The notes under the pieces are model-generated. The model was not told the origin of the DNA and did not search any database. It saw only the letters and a program-made list of their open reading frames with translations. A program made the position numbers and the translations under genes. A DNA stretch of 17,720 bases from Spirogloea muscicola (taxonomy: Eukaryota > Streptophyta > Zygnematophyceae > Spirogloeales > Spirogloeaceae): assembly GCA_009602725.1 (NCBI GenBank), contig WELB01000024.1, positions 859,432-877,151 of the forward strand. The letters run 5' to 3'. This document shows, piece after piece, positions 9,017 through 15,654 of the stretch. The number at the start of each line of letters is the position of its first letter. Positions within the stretch are counted from its first letter, which is position 1.

Positions 9017-10405
9017 CTAGCCCTGCGAGAGGTCAGCATCCTGGGGAGGGAGGCGGCAGACGCTTAGCGCCCAGATGTCCATTGACTGTGTGAAGCATGG
9101 CAGGTCTGGAAACAGCAGGACACCCCGCGCATGCCGGACTTGGGTGTCTGCCCTGAGGCTGTGCAGGAATGCACCCTCCATGCTGAGCTTCAGTGCCGGC
9201 TTTGACGGGCCTGCTGGCTCTGAAGCCAGTCCGATGTCCGACGCTGCAGTGTTGCTTTGGATGGAGAGTGTGTAGGTGTGATCCTCCAGCTTGTTGGGGC
9301 TCTTGGTGGTTGAAAGGTAGGCAAGTATCAAGTGATCAAGGCTGCGATCCAGATGGAGCAGCTGCTGCCCGAGGTGGACGCTATACCCAAAGACAATGAA
9401 GTCAATACCTGCGATGCTCCCAGCAAAGGAGCCCCCGTTCAATAAGCCTTCGGCGCAGCGAGCAGCGTGCTCGTGAAGGAGGTGCCGTCCAAGCTCCTGT
9501 GGCCAGACCTGGGCGCCGCAGGCCGGGCAGGGAACTGGACGGTGGTCGCAAGCTCGGAGCATGTGCTCTTCCAGTTCATACACGCGCAGCCTTACGGAGC
9601 AGCCTCCTGCGCAATGGCTGCAGGACACTCGAACCGCGTCGACAATGTGCTCGAGGGCGAGGTTGCGGATGGGCGCACTCAGGGGCAGCTTGCAGGTGGG
9701 GCATGCAGCCACGTTGGCCAGGCATTGCTCGCAGAGCACGTGCCCATTCCCGCACTGCACTCCAATGCATGGAGTGTGAGGTGCACCGTTACCCAGTGAC
9801 CTGATGACCCGATGACCGGATGACCAGACGACCATTCTGTTCAGGCCATGGCGGCAGCTGCTGCGCCGAAGACAACGGTTGAAATTGCAGCCGCAGTGAT
9901 GGGCGTTGATGGGCGCGAGAGTGGCTGACTCTTTCGAAGCGTACAGTGGACAAGAAAGTTTACACACCACTCTTTCGGAACCTTCTTAACGTGCGGCGAT
10001 CCCACTTCCCACTCGTGGAGCCTCGGAGCTGCCGAAGACTCTAGGCTAGCCACCGACCGCTTGCCGCCACTCTGCCTGAGCCGGCAGGCAGGGCCGCCGC
10101 CGCTTACCTGGAACATGCGGCCGCGGAGGGCTTCCAGGCACACGGGGCACTCCAGGAGCTCCGTGTCCAGCTCGCCCACAGCCCCCCAGGGCCACGGCGC
10201 TCCATCTCCTTCCGGGCCGGCCGGGCAGCAGCCGCTGGAGGTCCCCGCCAGCGGCGATTCGGCCTCAACGAGACGGTGCGGCGGCACGCGCGACGGCGTC
10301 TGCGGCGGCTCCAGCGGGCTCCCTGCGACGCCGCCGCCGCCGCCGCCGCCGCNCCGGGGCGGGCGGCACGGACGGCTCCTCGTGGCCCAGCGCAATCCTG
10401 GTCAT
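9017..10405 (-). CDS. SINA/SIAH-type RING E3 ubiquitin ligase, two exons, frame broken at an N
   Basis: Likely transfers ubiquitin from an E2 to substrates through its RING, dimerising and binding substrate through its C-terminal half; cytosol or nucleus. Exon 1 (10405-10108) starts MTRIALGHEE, passes a Gly run and a Pro-rich linker, and ends ELLECPVCLEALRGRMFQ before a GTAAGC donor. Exon 2 (9754-9017) opens CGNGHVLCEQC, then CPTCKLPL and IRNLALEHI, the standard SINA RING end. Two zinc fingers follow (VSCSHCAGGC, then CPACGAQ with HLLHEH), and then a TRAF-like beta domain of about 140 residues. About 344 aa, close to plant SINA length. Exon 1 is 298 bases; dropping the N at 10353 gives 297 and closes the frame. 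An in-frame ATG at 10618 could add 71 residues. Confidence 0.85.
9755..10107 (-). other. Intron inside the SINA-like RING
   Basis: The donor GTAAGC and acceptor TGCAG are both good, and the phase is 0. The intron interrupts the RING between the first Cys pair (CPVC) and the CGNGH ligand pair. Without removing it the RING cannot form, so the splice is well supported. Confidence 0.8.
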
Positions 10406-10660
10406 GCCGCGCCGGAGGCAAAGCCCGGTGCACGCGGCGGGACTCGCGGCGGAGGCGGGTGGCGGCAGCGGCGGCGGCGAGGGGGTGCTGCCGGACGCCG
10501 CGTTCGCTTTGGAGACGGCGGGGTCGTTGACTTTGATGACGAGTGGTGGCTCCCCGCCGTCTCCGCCGCTCCTCCGGACGCTCGTTTGGGATGGCCTCCC
10601 ACAGCCATTGCTATGCATAGACTTTACCAGGACTTGTGTTTGGAGTTTGCAAGGCTCGAA
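10406..10660 (-). promoter_or_regulatory. Upstream region of the SINA-like gene, possibly part of its N-terminus
   Basis: GC-rich sequence immediately upstream of the chosen ATG. The minus-strand frame stays open back to an ATG at 10618-10616. It would encode a low-complexity Ser/Pro/Ala-rich stretch containing LVIKVNDPAV. It could be coding N-terminal extension or 5' UTR; I cannot tell. No TATA box is clear. Confidence 0.35.
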
Positions 10661-10670
10661 CTGTGGCCTT

Positions 10671-10742
10671 CCCTTCTCAATGGGCGAGCACCTTCTTCCC
10701 TTTCACTTCCATGCGCACCGCGCGCCATTCTTCTACATTGAA
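10671..10742 (+). repeat. Alpha tail joined to beta copy 1
   Basis: TTCTCAATGGGCGAGCACCT (10675-10694) matches the tail of the alpha module. It runs directly into a beta copy (10701-10742) with ATGCGCACCGCGCGCC and a TTCTACATTGAAG end. The same alpha-then-beta junction recurs near 12280. Confidence 0.6.
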
Positions 10743-10787
10743 GGACACCCACGCTGACTGTGCCAGGTTGGGCGACACATCATGCGG

Positions 10788-10858
10788 AGAGAAGGCGCGC
10801 GGGGCGCATGATATGAAATGGAGGCCAGTTCAAGCCGAAACATTGTTAAGGCAGAGTC
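10788..10858 (-). repeat. Beta repeat copy 2 (inverted)
   Basis: Read on the minus strand this is a close match, over 85% by eye across about 70 bases, to the beta copy at 11091-11162. It runs from GACTCTGCC through CGGCTTGAACTGGCCTCC to CATGCGCCCCGCGCGCC and TTCTCT. Confidence 0.75.
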
Positions 10859-10957
10859 TTGGGCAAACTGCGGAGAAGAAGGAGCGACATTATAAGGACC
10901 ACCCCCTGCGCGACCACCTCTTCCCAACGTGCAGGGCGCGCTCTAAGTCAGGCCTCC

Positions 10958-11040
10958 GGCTTTCGTGGCGGCGCTCCAGCTCCCCAAGTTAGCTTGTCAG
11001 ATTTGGTTGTGCTCACCCGTGGGTACTAATGTCATCTTAG
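10958..11040 (+). repeat. Gamma repeat copy 1
   Basis: It starts GGCTTTCGTGGCGGCG and continues AGCTTGTCAGATTTGG, GTGCTCACCCGTGGGTACTA and ends at CATCTTAG. It matches 11400-11490 over the same span with scattered substitutions. About 50 unrelated bases separate it from beta copy 3. Confidence 0.65.
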
Positions 11041-11090
11041 GTACCTTAGATTAGGTCTCCGTATTATGTAGCATTGTTTAGTCTGCACTC

Positions 11091-11172
11091 GACTCTGCCT
11101 GAACAATGTATTGGCTTGAATTGGCCTCCCTTTCAATTCATGCGCCCCGCGCGCCTTCTCTCTCTTCCCATG
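11091..11172 (+). repeat. Beta repeat copy 3
   Basis: GACTCTGCC, TTGGCTTGAATTGGCCTCCC, ATGCGCCCCGCGCGCC, then a CT-rich tail. It is the best-preserved beta copy and pairs with inverted copy 2. Confidence 0.75.
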
Positions 11173-11335
11173 CGCCATGGACATATACGGCGGCTACGGA
11201 ACGGAGTGGTCGTCCCTCCTCCATCGCCTGGCATAGCATGTCCATGCCCGTCGACGTAGTCGGGCGGGTAGCTAAGGGCATTCTAGTGTTCCACAAGCCA
11301 TCGTTGCCTGCTTATAGTTTGCGGCTACCATGGAG

Positions 11336-11400
11336 TCTACAGTGCTCCCAGGCACTCGCGATACACCAGAGTGCTGGGTGTTCATTAGGCCAGGCTAATG
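11336..11400 (+). repeat. Delta repeat copy 1 (diverged)
   Basis: It begins CTACAGTGCTCCCAGGC and resembles, inverted, the delta copy at 13731-13795, whose minus strand begins CTACAGCGGTCCCAGGC. It leads straight into gamma copy 2. Confidence 0.45.
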
Positions 11401-11572
11401 GCTTTTGTGGTGGTGGTCTGGCTCCTCAGCCTAGCTTGTCAGATATGCATGTGCTCACTCGCCGATATTAGTGTCCCCTTAGCCAGCTCACTACCTCGTT
11501 ACCAGGAAATTTGTAAGGCTAGGATTGGCCTCCTTTTCAATGTCAAGCGCACCACGCGCCTTCTCTACATTG
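11400..11572 (+). repeat. Gamma copy 2 joined to beta copy 4
   Basis: A (GGT)n stretch, AGCTTGTCAGATATGCATGT, AGTGTCCCCTTAGCCAGCTC, ACCTCGTTACCAGGAAATTT, then the beta copy from 11521 ending TTCTCTACATTGAG. The whole 170-base unit recurs inverted at 12901-13062. Confidence 0.75.
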
Positions 11573-11690
11573 AGAGAAAGAAGTGAGCAAAGGAAGAAGT
11601 GAGCTCTTCCAGTAGGCAGTCCGTCGGGTTCGAGGCCCCTCACCAATATTTATTGAGTTGGCAGTCGCTGGCTGGACCTCCTCCAGCAGG

Positions 11691-11762
11691 TACGAAAACA
11701 CGTAGTGACCCCTGCGAAGCAGCCGCAGATCAGAGGAACTGGTCTCCTGGTAGCGGGTTCCC
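11691..11762 (+). repeat. Epsilon repeat copy 1
   Basis: TACGAAAACACGTAGTGACC, then CTGCGAAGCAGCCGCAGATC and a GGGTTCCC end. It aligns with 13347-13417 in the same orientation at about 75% by eye. Confidence 0.55.
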
Positions 11763-11882
11763 AAGCGGCTTGCCCGACAGGCCATCGGTCGGCGGTCAGC
11801 CCAGCCAGGGGAGCTGCCCGGCTTCAACCCTGCCGGCTCGCTTGCTCACGTCTTCCGCATGCGGCTGGCAGTCTTTTCCAGC

Positions 11883-11942
11883 GCTCCCTGGCTCACGCAC
11901 TCCACTTGCGAGCAGGCCGCGCTATGGCTGCTGCATCTGGGT
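11883..11942 (+). repeat. Delta repeat copy 2
   Basis: CTGGCTCACGCACTCCACTT, GCGAGCAGGCCGCGCTATGG, CTGCTGCATCTGG. The inverted counterpart is at 12679-12735. It is preceded at 11864-11882 by an alpha-like GCTGG...CCAGC hairpin and followed by a gamma-like stretch (CTCACTCGTGGTTACTAAC). Confidence 0.6.
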
Positions 11943-12068
11943 CTAGACAGAGTGCCTCCGCTGCGAGTTACTCTGACTTCCTGCTGCTTGCTGCTGCTCA
12001 CTCGTGGTTACTAACCTTCCATTTGCGGTCGTCTCGTGTCTAGCTGTGTGGTTCTATTTGGCACCTTC

Positions 12069-12148
12069 TGGCTCTCTGGACCTTGTTCATTCTTTTTGGG
12101 CTGGCCTTTCCCAGCCGCTACCCTACGTAGGGCGAGCACTTTCTATTG
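12069..12148 (+). repeat. Alpha hairpin repeat copy 1
   Basis: The hairpin is GGCTGG (12099-12104), loop CCTTTC, CCAGCC (12111-12116), preceded by CATTCTTTTTG and followed by GGGCGAGCACTTTCT. Confidence 0.65.
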
Positions 12149-12201
12149 AGTGCTTCATCCTCCCCACTTCTGAGCTAGCGCTTATGGCCCCTTCGTCGTT
12201 T

Positions 12202-12284
12202 GGCACCTTCGAACCTTGTCTATGCTTTTCAGGCTGGCTTACCACAGCCCTTCGCCCCAATGGGAGAGCCACTTCCTTCTTCCG
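12202..12284 (+). repeat. Alpha hairpin repeat copy 2
   Basis: GCACCTTCGAACCTTGTC, then GGCTG (12232-12236) paired with CAGCC (12245-12249), then AATGGGAGAGCCACTTCCTT. It runs directly into beta copy 5. Confidence 0.6.
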
Positions 12285-12350
12285 GCTTCGGCTTGAATTG
12301 GCCTCCATTCAATTTCATGCGCCCCGCGCGCCTTCTCTCTTTCTTCCAGT
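12285..12350 (+). repeat. Beta repeat copy 5
   Basis: CGGCTTGAATTGGCCTCCAT, CATGCGCCCCGCGCGCCTTC, CT-rich tail. Nearly the same as copies 2 and 3. Confidence 0.7.
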
Positions 12351-12369
12351 AAAGCTTACTTTATTGTCC

Positions 12370-12436
12370 AAACAATGCATTGGCTTGAACGGGCCACGCT
12401 TTCATTTCCTGCACACCGCGCGCCTTCTCTCCTCTT
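12370..12436 (+). repeat. Beta repeat copy 6
   Basis: AACAATGCATTGGCTTGAAC, GGGCCACGCTTTCATTTCCT, GCACACCGCGCGCCTTCTCT. It lies in tandem about 20 bases after copy 5, in the same orientation. Confidence 0.65.
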
Positions 12437-12560
12437 TTTCAGTAGAGGGCGATGACTGTCATTCTCATTCAGCCCAGGAAGGAAATGAACAAAAGTTGAA
12501 GGGGCCAGAATTTTTCATCGTTGCATTGAAAAAGTTGGTCGGTACCAGACGGCGGGTTAA

Positions 12561-12622
12561 GAAGAAAGTGGCTCTCCAAATGGGGGCAAGGGCTGTGATA
12601 AGCCAGCCCGAAAAGATATGAC
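12561..12622 (-). repeat. Alpha hairpin repeat copy 3 (inverted)
   Basis: AGAAAGTGGCTCTCCAAATG, GGGCTG (12590-12595), loop, CAGCCC (12604-12609). Its stem is weaker than in copies 1 and 6. Confidence 0.55.
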
Positions 12623-12678
12623 AAGGAGCCTCATATCCGACAGACAAGCTGCCGGAAAACAATCCCCCTGACAAAAAG

Positions 12679-12735
12679 CCAGAGACTGCAGCGAGAGCAC
12701 GGCCAGCACGCAGGTGCAAGGTGTGGGCCACGGAC
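12679..12735 (-). repeat. Delta repeat copy 3 (inverted)
   Basis: Read on the minus strand: TGGCCCACACCTTGCACCTG, CGTGCTGGCCGTGCTCTCGC, TGCAGTCTCTGG. This is the inverted partner of 11883-11942. Confidence 0.6.
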
Positions 12736-12747
12736 CACTTGAGGCTG

Positions 12748-12818
12748 TAAGAAAGCGTCTCCGGATTGAGAGCAGTGGCTGTGAGAGGCCAGCCCGAGAA
12801 ATGGACAAAGTCTGACAG
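12748..12818 (-). repeat. Alpha hairpin repeat copy 4 (inverted)
   Basis: AAGAAAGCGTCTCCGGATTG, GGCTG (12777-12781), loop, CAGCC (12790-12794), GAGAAATGG. Directly followed, on the minus strand, by delta copy 3. Confidence 0.55.
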
Positions 12819-12900
12819 GGCCGGATGGCGCAAGAAGCAAGAAACTGAACGCTAAGACGTGAGCAAGTAGGCTCTCAGTAACCTTTAGTCAGTAGATAAG

Positions 12901-13062
12901 AGAGAAGGCGCCAGTGCGCATGTTGTTGAAGGGAGGCAAATTCTAGCCCTACAAATGTCCCGGTAACGGGGTAATGAGCTGGCTAAGGGGGACACTACAT
13001 ATTCGCGAGTGAGCACATACATATCTGACGAGCTAAGCCGACCACCACCACCACCACCACGG
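12901..13062 (-). repeat. Gamma copy 3 joined to beta copy 7 (inverted)
   Basis: On the minus strand: (GGT)6 to about 13043, CTTAGCTCGTCAGATATG, GTGTCCCCCTTAGCCAGCTC, ATTACCCCGTTACCGGGACA, then the beta end CATGCGCACTGGCGCCTTCT. Matches 11400-11572 over about 160 bases at roughly 80% by eye. Confidence 0.75.
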
Positions 13063-13118
13063 AAGAAAGCGCGGCCAGATTGACTGATGGCTGGGAAAGG
13101 CCAGCCCGAAGGAATGGA
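13061..13118 (-). repeat. Alpha hairpin repeat copy 5 (inverted)
   Basis: GGAAGAAAGCGCGGCCAG, GGCTGG (13089-13094), loop GAAAGG, CCAGCC (13101-13106), CGAAGGAATGG. A 6-bp stem with the same outer flanks as the other copies. Confidence 0.65.
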
Positions 13119-13218
13119 AGCCGTTAGATGGAGGTCGATGGACAAACACACATGCGGTATACCTGGGCCAACGAGCCAGCGGCGTGAAGTCAGCCTGCTC
13201 ACCTCGCCTGCGGGCGCA

Positions 13219-13292
13219 GCGGAAGAAAGTGCTCGCCCATTGAGAATAGGGGCTGGAAAAGCCAGCCCAAAAAAGAATGAACAGAGTATGAG
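13219..13292 (-). repeat. Alpha hairpin repeat copy 6 (inverted)
   Basis: GGAAGAAAGTGCTCGCCCAT, then GGGCTGG (13250-13256), loop AAAAG, CCAGCCC (13262-13268), AAAAAAGAATGAAC. Best stem of the family (7 bp). It is close to an exact inverted counterpart of copy 1. Confidence 0.7.
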
Positions 13293-13346
13293 AAGGGGGC
13301 CAGGGGAAGCGCTAGGAAAAACAAGCACACAGAGAAACAAAGCAGC

Positions 13347-13417
13347 TACGAATCACTCAGTAACCTCTGCTAAGCAGCTGCAGGTCGGAGATGCTAGGCT
13401 CGTGGAAGTGGGTCCCC
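13347..13417 (+). repeat. Epsilon repeat copy 2
   Basis: TACGAATCACTCAGTAACCT, CTGCTAAGCAGCTGCAGGTC, ending GTGGGTCCCC. Unlike its neighbours on this side it has the same orientation as copy 1. Confidence 0.55.
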
Positions 13418-13423
13418 TGGCCA

Positions 13424-13480
13424 GAGCCAGAGGCAGCAGCGAGGGCTCTGCCCGCGCAAGCCCGGCTAGCATGAGCCCCG
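13424..13480 (-). repeat. Delta repeat copy 4 (inverted, diverged)
   Basis: On the minus strand GCTTGCGCGGGCAGAGCCCT, CGCTGCTGCCTCTGG resembles the central part of delta copies 2 and 3. Confidence 0.4.
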
Positions 13481-13569
13481 TGCACATCCACGGCCAGGGC
13501 AACGAACTCGTTCACAGCCGGGTGGTCCGCTTGTTACATTGGAAAAGTTGGTCAATTCCAGACCAAAGC

Positions 13570-13612
13570 GGCTGCTGATATCAAAGAATCGGCTGTCAAT
13601 TGCCAGCCAGAT
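13570..13612 (-). repeat. Alpha-like hairpin, weak copy 7
   Basis: GGCTG (13591-13595) and CAGCC (13604-13608) flank an 8-base loop, with only loose similarity outside the stem. Confidence 0.35.
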
Positions 13613-13730
13613 GCATACAGGTGTTCGTGACGGAGCCAAAGGCCAGGCAGACAGGGCGCCCTCAATACCCCCGTGTCAGCAGTAGGAAGTCAAAGAGCTG
13701 AGGGGAGGAAGAGCAACCCCGCCGCGCAGA

Positions 13731-13795
13731 CCAGAGGCTGCTGCAAGGGCGCGACCAGTCCGGCGATGCAAAGCAATCGCCTGGGACCGCTGTAG
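13731..13795 (-). repeat. Delta repeat copy 5 (inverted)
   Basis: On the minus strand CTACAGCGGTCCCAGGC, then GCAGCAGCCTCTGG. Pairs with the plus copy at 11336-11400 and shares its end with the other delta copies. Confidence 0.45.
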
Positions 13796-13800
13796 GCACA

Positions 13801-13912
13801 TAGATAAGACCCAAAGGCGCTCAGGGCTGCACTCCGCCGGGTGGTCCTTGTACTTGTGCAAACGGCCAGACGGCGGGCTGGCCCGGAGTCCAGCCGCCCC
13901 CACTTGCCCGCC
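13801..13912 (+). promoter_or_regulatory. LHCA: Proximal upstream region of LHCA
   Basis: 112 bases between the repeat cluster and the LHCA start. GATAAG at 13803-13808 matches the I-box core known from light-regulated LHC and rbcS promoters in plants, and the surrounding ATAGATAA is weakly TATA-like. A chance match is quite possible. Confidence 0.25.
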
Positions 13913-13915
13913 ATG

Positions 13916-13961
<46 letters not shown>

Positions 13962-15654
13962 TTAGGGTGTAGAGCTTAGGGCCTAGGGCTGCAGCGNCAG
14001 CCGGCGCCGCCGCGCCTCGCCCGGCAGCGGCGGCGGCGGCGGAGGAGGCAGCTGGGCGGCCGCTGTGGCTGCCCGGGAGCTCGCCGCCGCTCTACTTGGA
14101 CGGCAGGTGAGCGAGCGAATATTCAGCGATTTAGCGATCTATGGTCTACTAGCGGCCGGCGATGGCGCAACCGTCGCGGGGCCGCTGATTGCGCCGGCGT
14201 GCGCGGCGGCGGCGCAGCCTGGCCGGGGACTACGGCTTCGACCCGCTGGGCCTCGGGGAGGACCCCGAGTCGCTGCGCTGGTTCGTCCAGGCCGAGCTCG
14301 TGCACGCCCGCTTCGCCATGGCCGGCGTCGCCGGCATCCTCGCCACTGATGTACGAGCGGGCTGCCGGCTCGGTCGGTGGCGCCAGCGGCCTGGCTGATG
14401 GCCTCCACGCTGGCACTGCTGCCTGCGGCGCCATCGCTCCGAGTACCTTCCTCTGTCGGTCCCCTTCGATGACGGCGATGCTGCTGGCACCCTCGCGCCC
14501 TGCAGCTCCTGCGCATCACTGGGCTGAGTGACCTGCCAGTGTGGTACGAGGCCGGCGCTACGCACTTCAACGGCGTCAGCACCGAGAGCCTCTTTGTCAT
14601 CCAGCTCATCCTCTTCGCGTGAGCTTCAGCCTGCCCACTTGAATCTGTCAAGATCCACACCGCAAGTGCCACAATGTAGCCAGTGTGCCTGCACTCGAGT
14701 TCGTCGCACCTGCTGAAAGCCCCGTCAAGGCTTGGGCCCTCCTCTATGACGAAGTGCTCCACGAGAATTTCATTGTGCTACCATTGGATTCTGGATCTGC
14801 AGTCTTTGTTGCTCCCGTAGGCATGAAATAGTGGTGCCACCTCCTTCTCTCAAGCCTCAGTTAAGAAGTAGTGGTGCCACCTCTAGTACTCAAGCCTCAC
14901 ATGTCAGAAGCGCCCCGCTTGCTGCTGCTGCACCTTCCTGGCAGCTTTGTCGAGTGCAAGCGGTGGATGGACTTTGTCACGCCCCATTCGCAAGCCTCGG
15001 AGGACGCCTTCTTCTTTGGCATCGAGCCAGCCTTTGGAGGCTTGTCAAACGGGTATGTGTGGCACCCATACTGACCGCTGTGTCTCAGTCCAACTTCTGG
15101 CGCTTAGACTCGTCTCGCCACGGGCTCCACCTTGACTTCTTAGAGCTGAACCAGGGCCAGAGCACAGCTGAGGCACCCCCATCCTAAGAGCTCCAGATCT
15201 TGCCATCACACTGTTGCTCCTTGCGCAGGTATCCAGGCGGCCCCCTGTTCAACCCCCTTGGTCTTGCCAGCGACCCCACCCAGCCCCAGCCTCAGAGGTG
15301 GAAGGAGCTCAAAAACGGTGCGTTGGCAGACTAGCAGCCTTTAGCCAGCTAGGATGAGGAACTCTCAGCACCTTGTTTGGGCTCCAACACCCCTATCTTA
15401 GTATTACCTGCAACTGACGGCATGTGATCTCTCGACATGTCAGACACATCCTTTTGGGAGGCACTTGCTGCAACCTGCGTACTCACTCACTGAGTGCTGG
15501 GTTGGCTACAGGGCGGCTGGCCATGCTGGCATTCCTGGGGTGTGCCATCCAGGCATATGCTACTGGAGCAGGACCACTCGACAACTTACTGCTCCACCTC
15601 AGCGACCCCTGGCACCATACTATCGTGCAAACCATTGCCTCCAGACTTGCTTGA
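13913..15654 (+). CDS. LHCA: LHCA, photosystem I chlorophyll a/b-binding antenna protein
   Basis: Nuclear-encoded thylakoid protein that passes excitation energy to photosystem I. Exons: 13913-13966 or -13968 (doubtful), about 13995-14106, 14218-14350, 14506-14618, 14945-15052, 15229-15317, 15512-15654; all joins from 14106 on are in phase. The mature part begins near [17 protein letters not shown] (14057) and is about 211 aa, normal for LHCA. Seen in order: [13 protein letters not shown]; helix [17 protein letters not shown] with the Glu/Arg salt-bridge pair and His as chlorophyll ligand; helix [33 protein letters not shown]; helix [15 protein letters not shown]; helix [18 protein letters not shown]. 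The C-terminal part is closest in my reading to the Lhca4/5 kind; subtype uncertain. The start ATG has a good context (CCGCCATGAC) followed by a 13-residue Ala run, but the transit peptide is unresolved. Confidence 0.9.
13919..13957 (+). repeat. (GCC)13 microsatellite at the LHCA N-terminus
   Basis: Thirteen GCC triplets directly after ATG ACC, coding a poly-Ala run if translated. Such tracts are easily misassembled, and an N lies 40 bases downstream. Confidence 0.85.
13961..13988 (+). repeat. Degenerate TTTAGGG-like heptamers
   Basis: Four consecutive 7-mers: CTTAGGG, TGTAGAG, CTTAGGG, CCTAGGG. Each differs by one to three bases from the plant/Chlorella telomere unit TTTAGGG. TAG trinucleotides at 13970, 13977 and 13984 close all three forward frames, so at least part must be non-coding. 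Confidence 0.5.
14829..14908 (+). repeat. 40-bp tandem duplication in an LHCA intron
   Basis: AGTGGTGCCACCTC...CTCAAGCCTCA occurs at 14830-14859 and again at 14870-14899, exactly 40 bases apart. It lies in the 326-base intron between helix B exons and causes no coding change. Confidence 0.8.

Larger units (their letters stand above)
10661..13800. repeat. Cluster of diverged dispersed repeat modules, no gene
   Basis: This 3.1 kb stretch has no credible gene. It is built from recurring modules 40-120 bases long, in both orientations and at roughly 70-90% identity by eye. I name them alpha (hairpin), beta (GCGCCCCGCGCGCC core), gamma (CTTGTCAGAT...CTTAGCCAGCTC), delta (CTTGCGAGCAGG...GCTGCTGC) and epsilon. 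A recurring order on either strand is delta or alpha, then gamma, then beta. Left of about 12480 most copies are plus; right of it most are minus, so the cluster is roughly a broken inverted repeat. No transposase, reverse transcriptase, LTR or tRNA promoter was recognised. It could be decayed nested non-autonomous elements; the family is unknown to me. Confidence 0.75.

Noticed and set aside
11622-11645. GGTTCGAGGCC, a match to the tRNA/SINE box B
   Set aside because: No proper box A at the usual distance upstream and no cloverleaf could be drawn, so neither a tRNA nor a tRNA-derived SINE is supported.
11398-12621. Several 60-205 codon open frames in the repeat cluster
   Set aside because: They run through module boundaries, share peptides only where DNA modules repeat, and have no splice support or known domain.
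13043-13060. (CCA)6 run as a CRISPR or satellite signal
   Set aside because: It is a plain trinucleotide run within the gamma module (GGT run on the other strand). There are no spacers, and this is a eukaryotic nuclear region.
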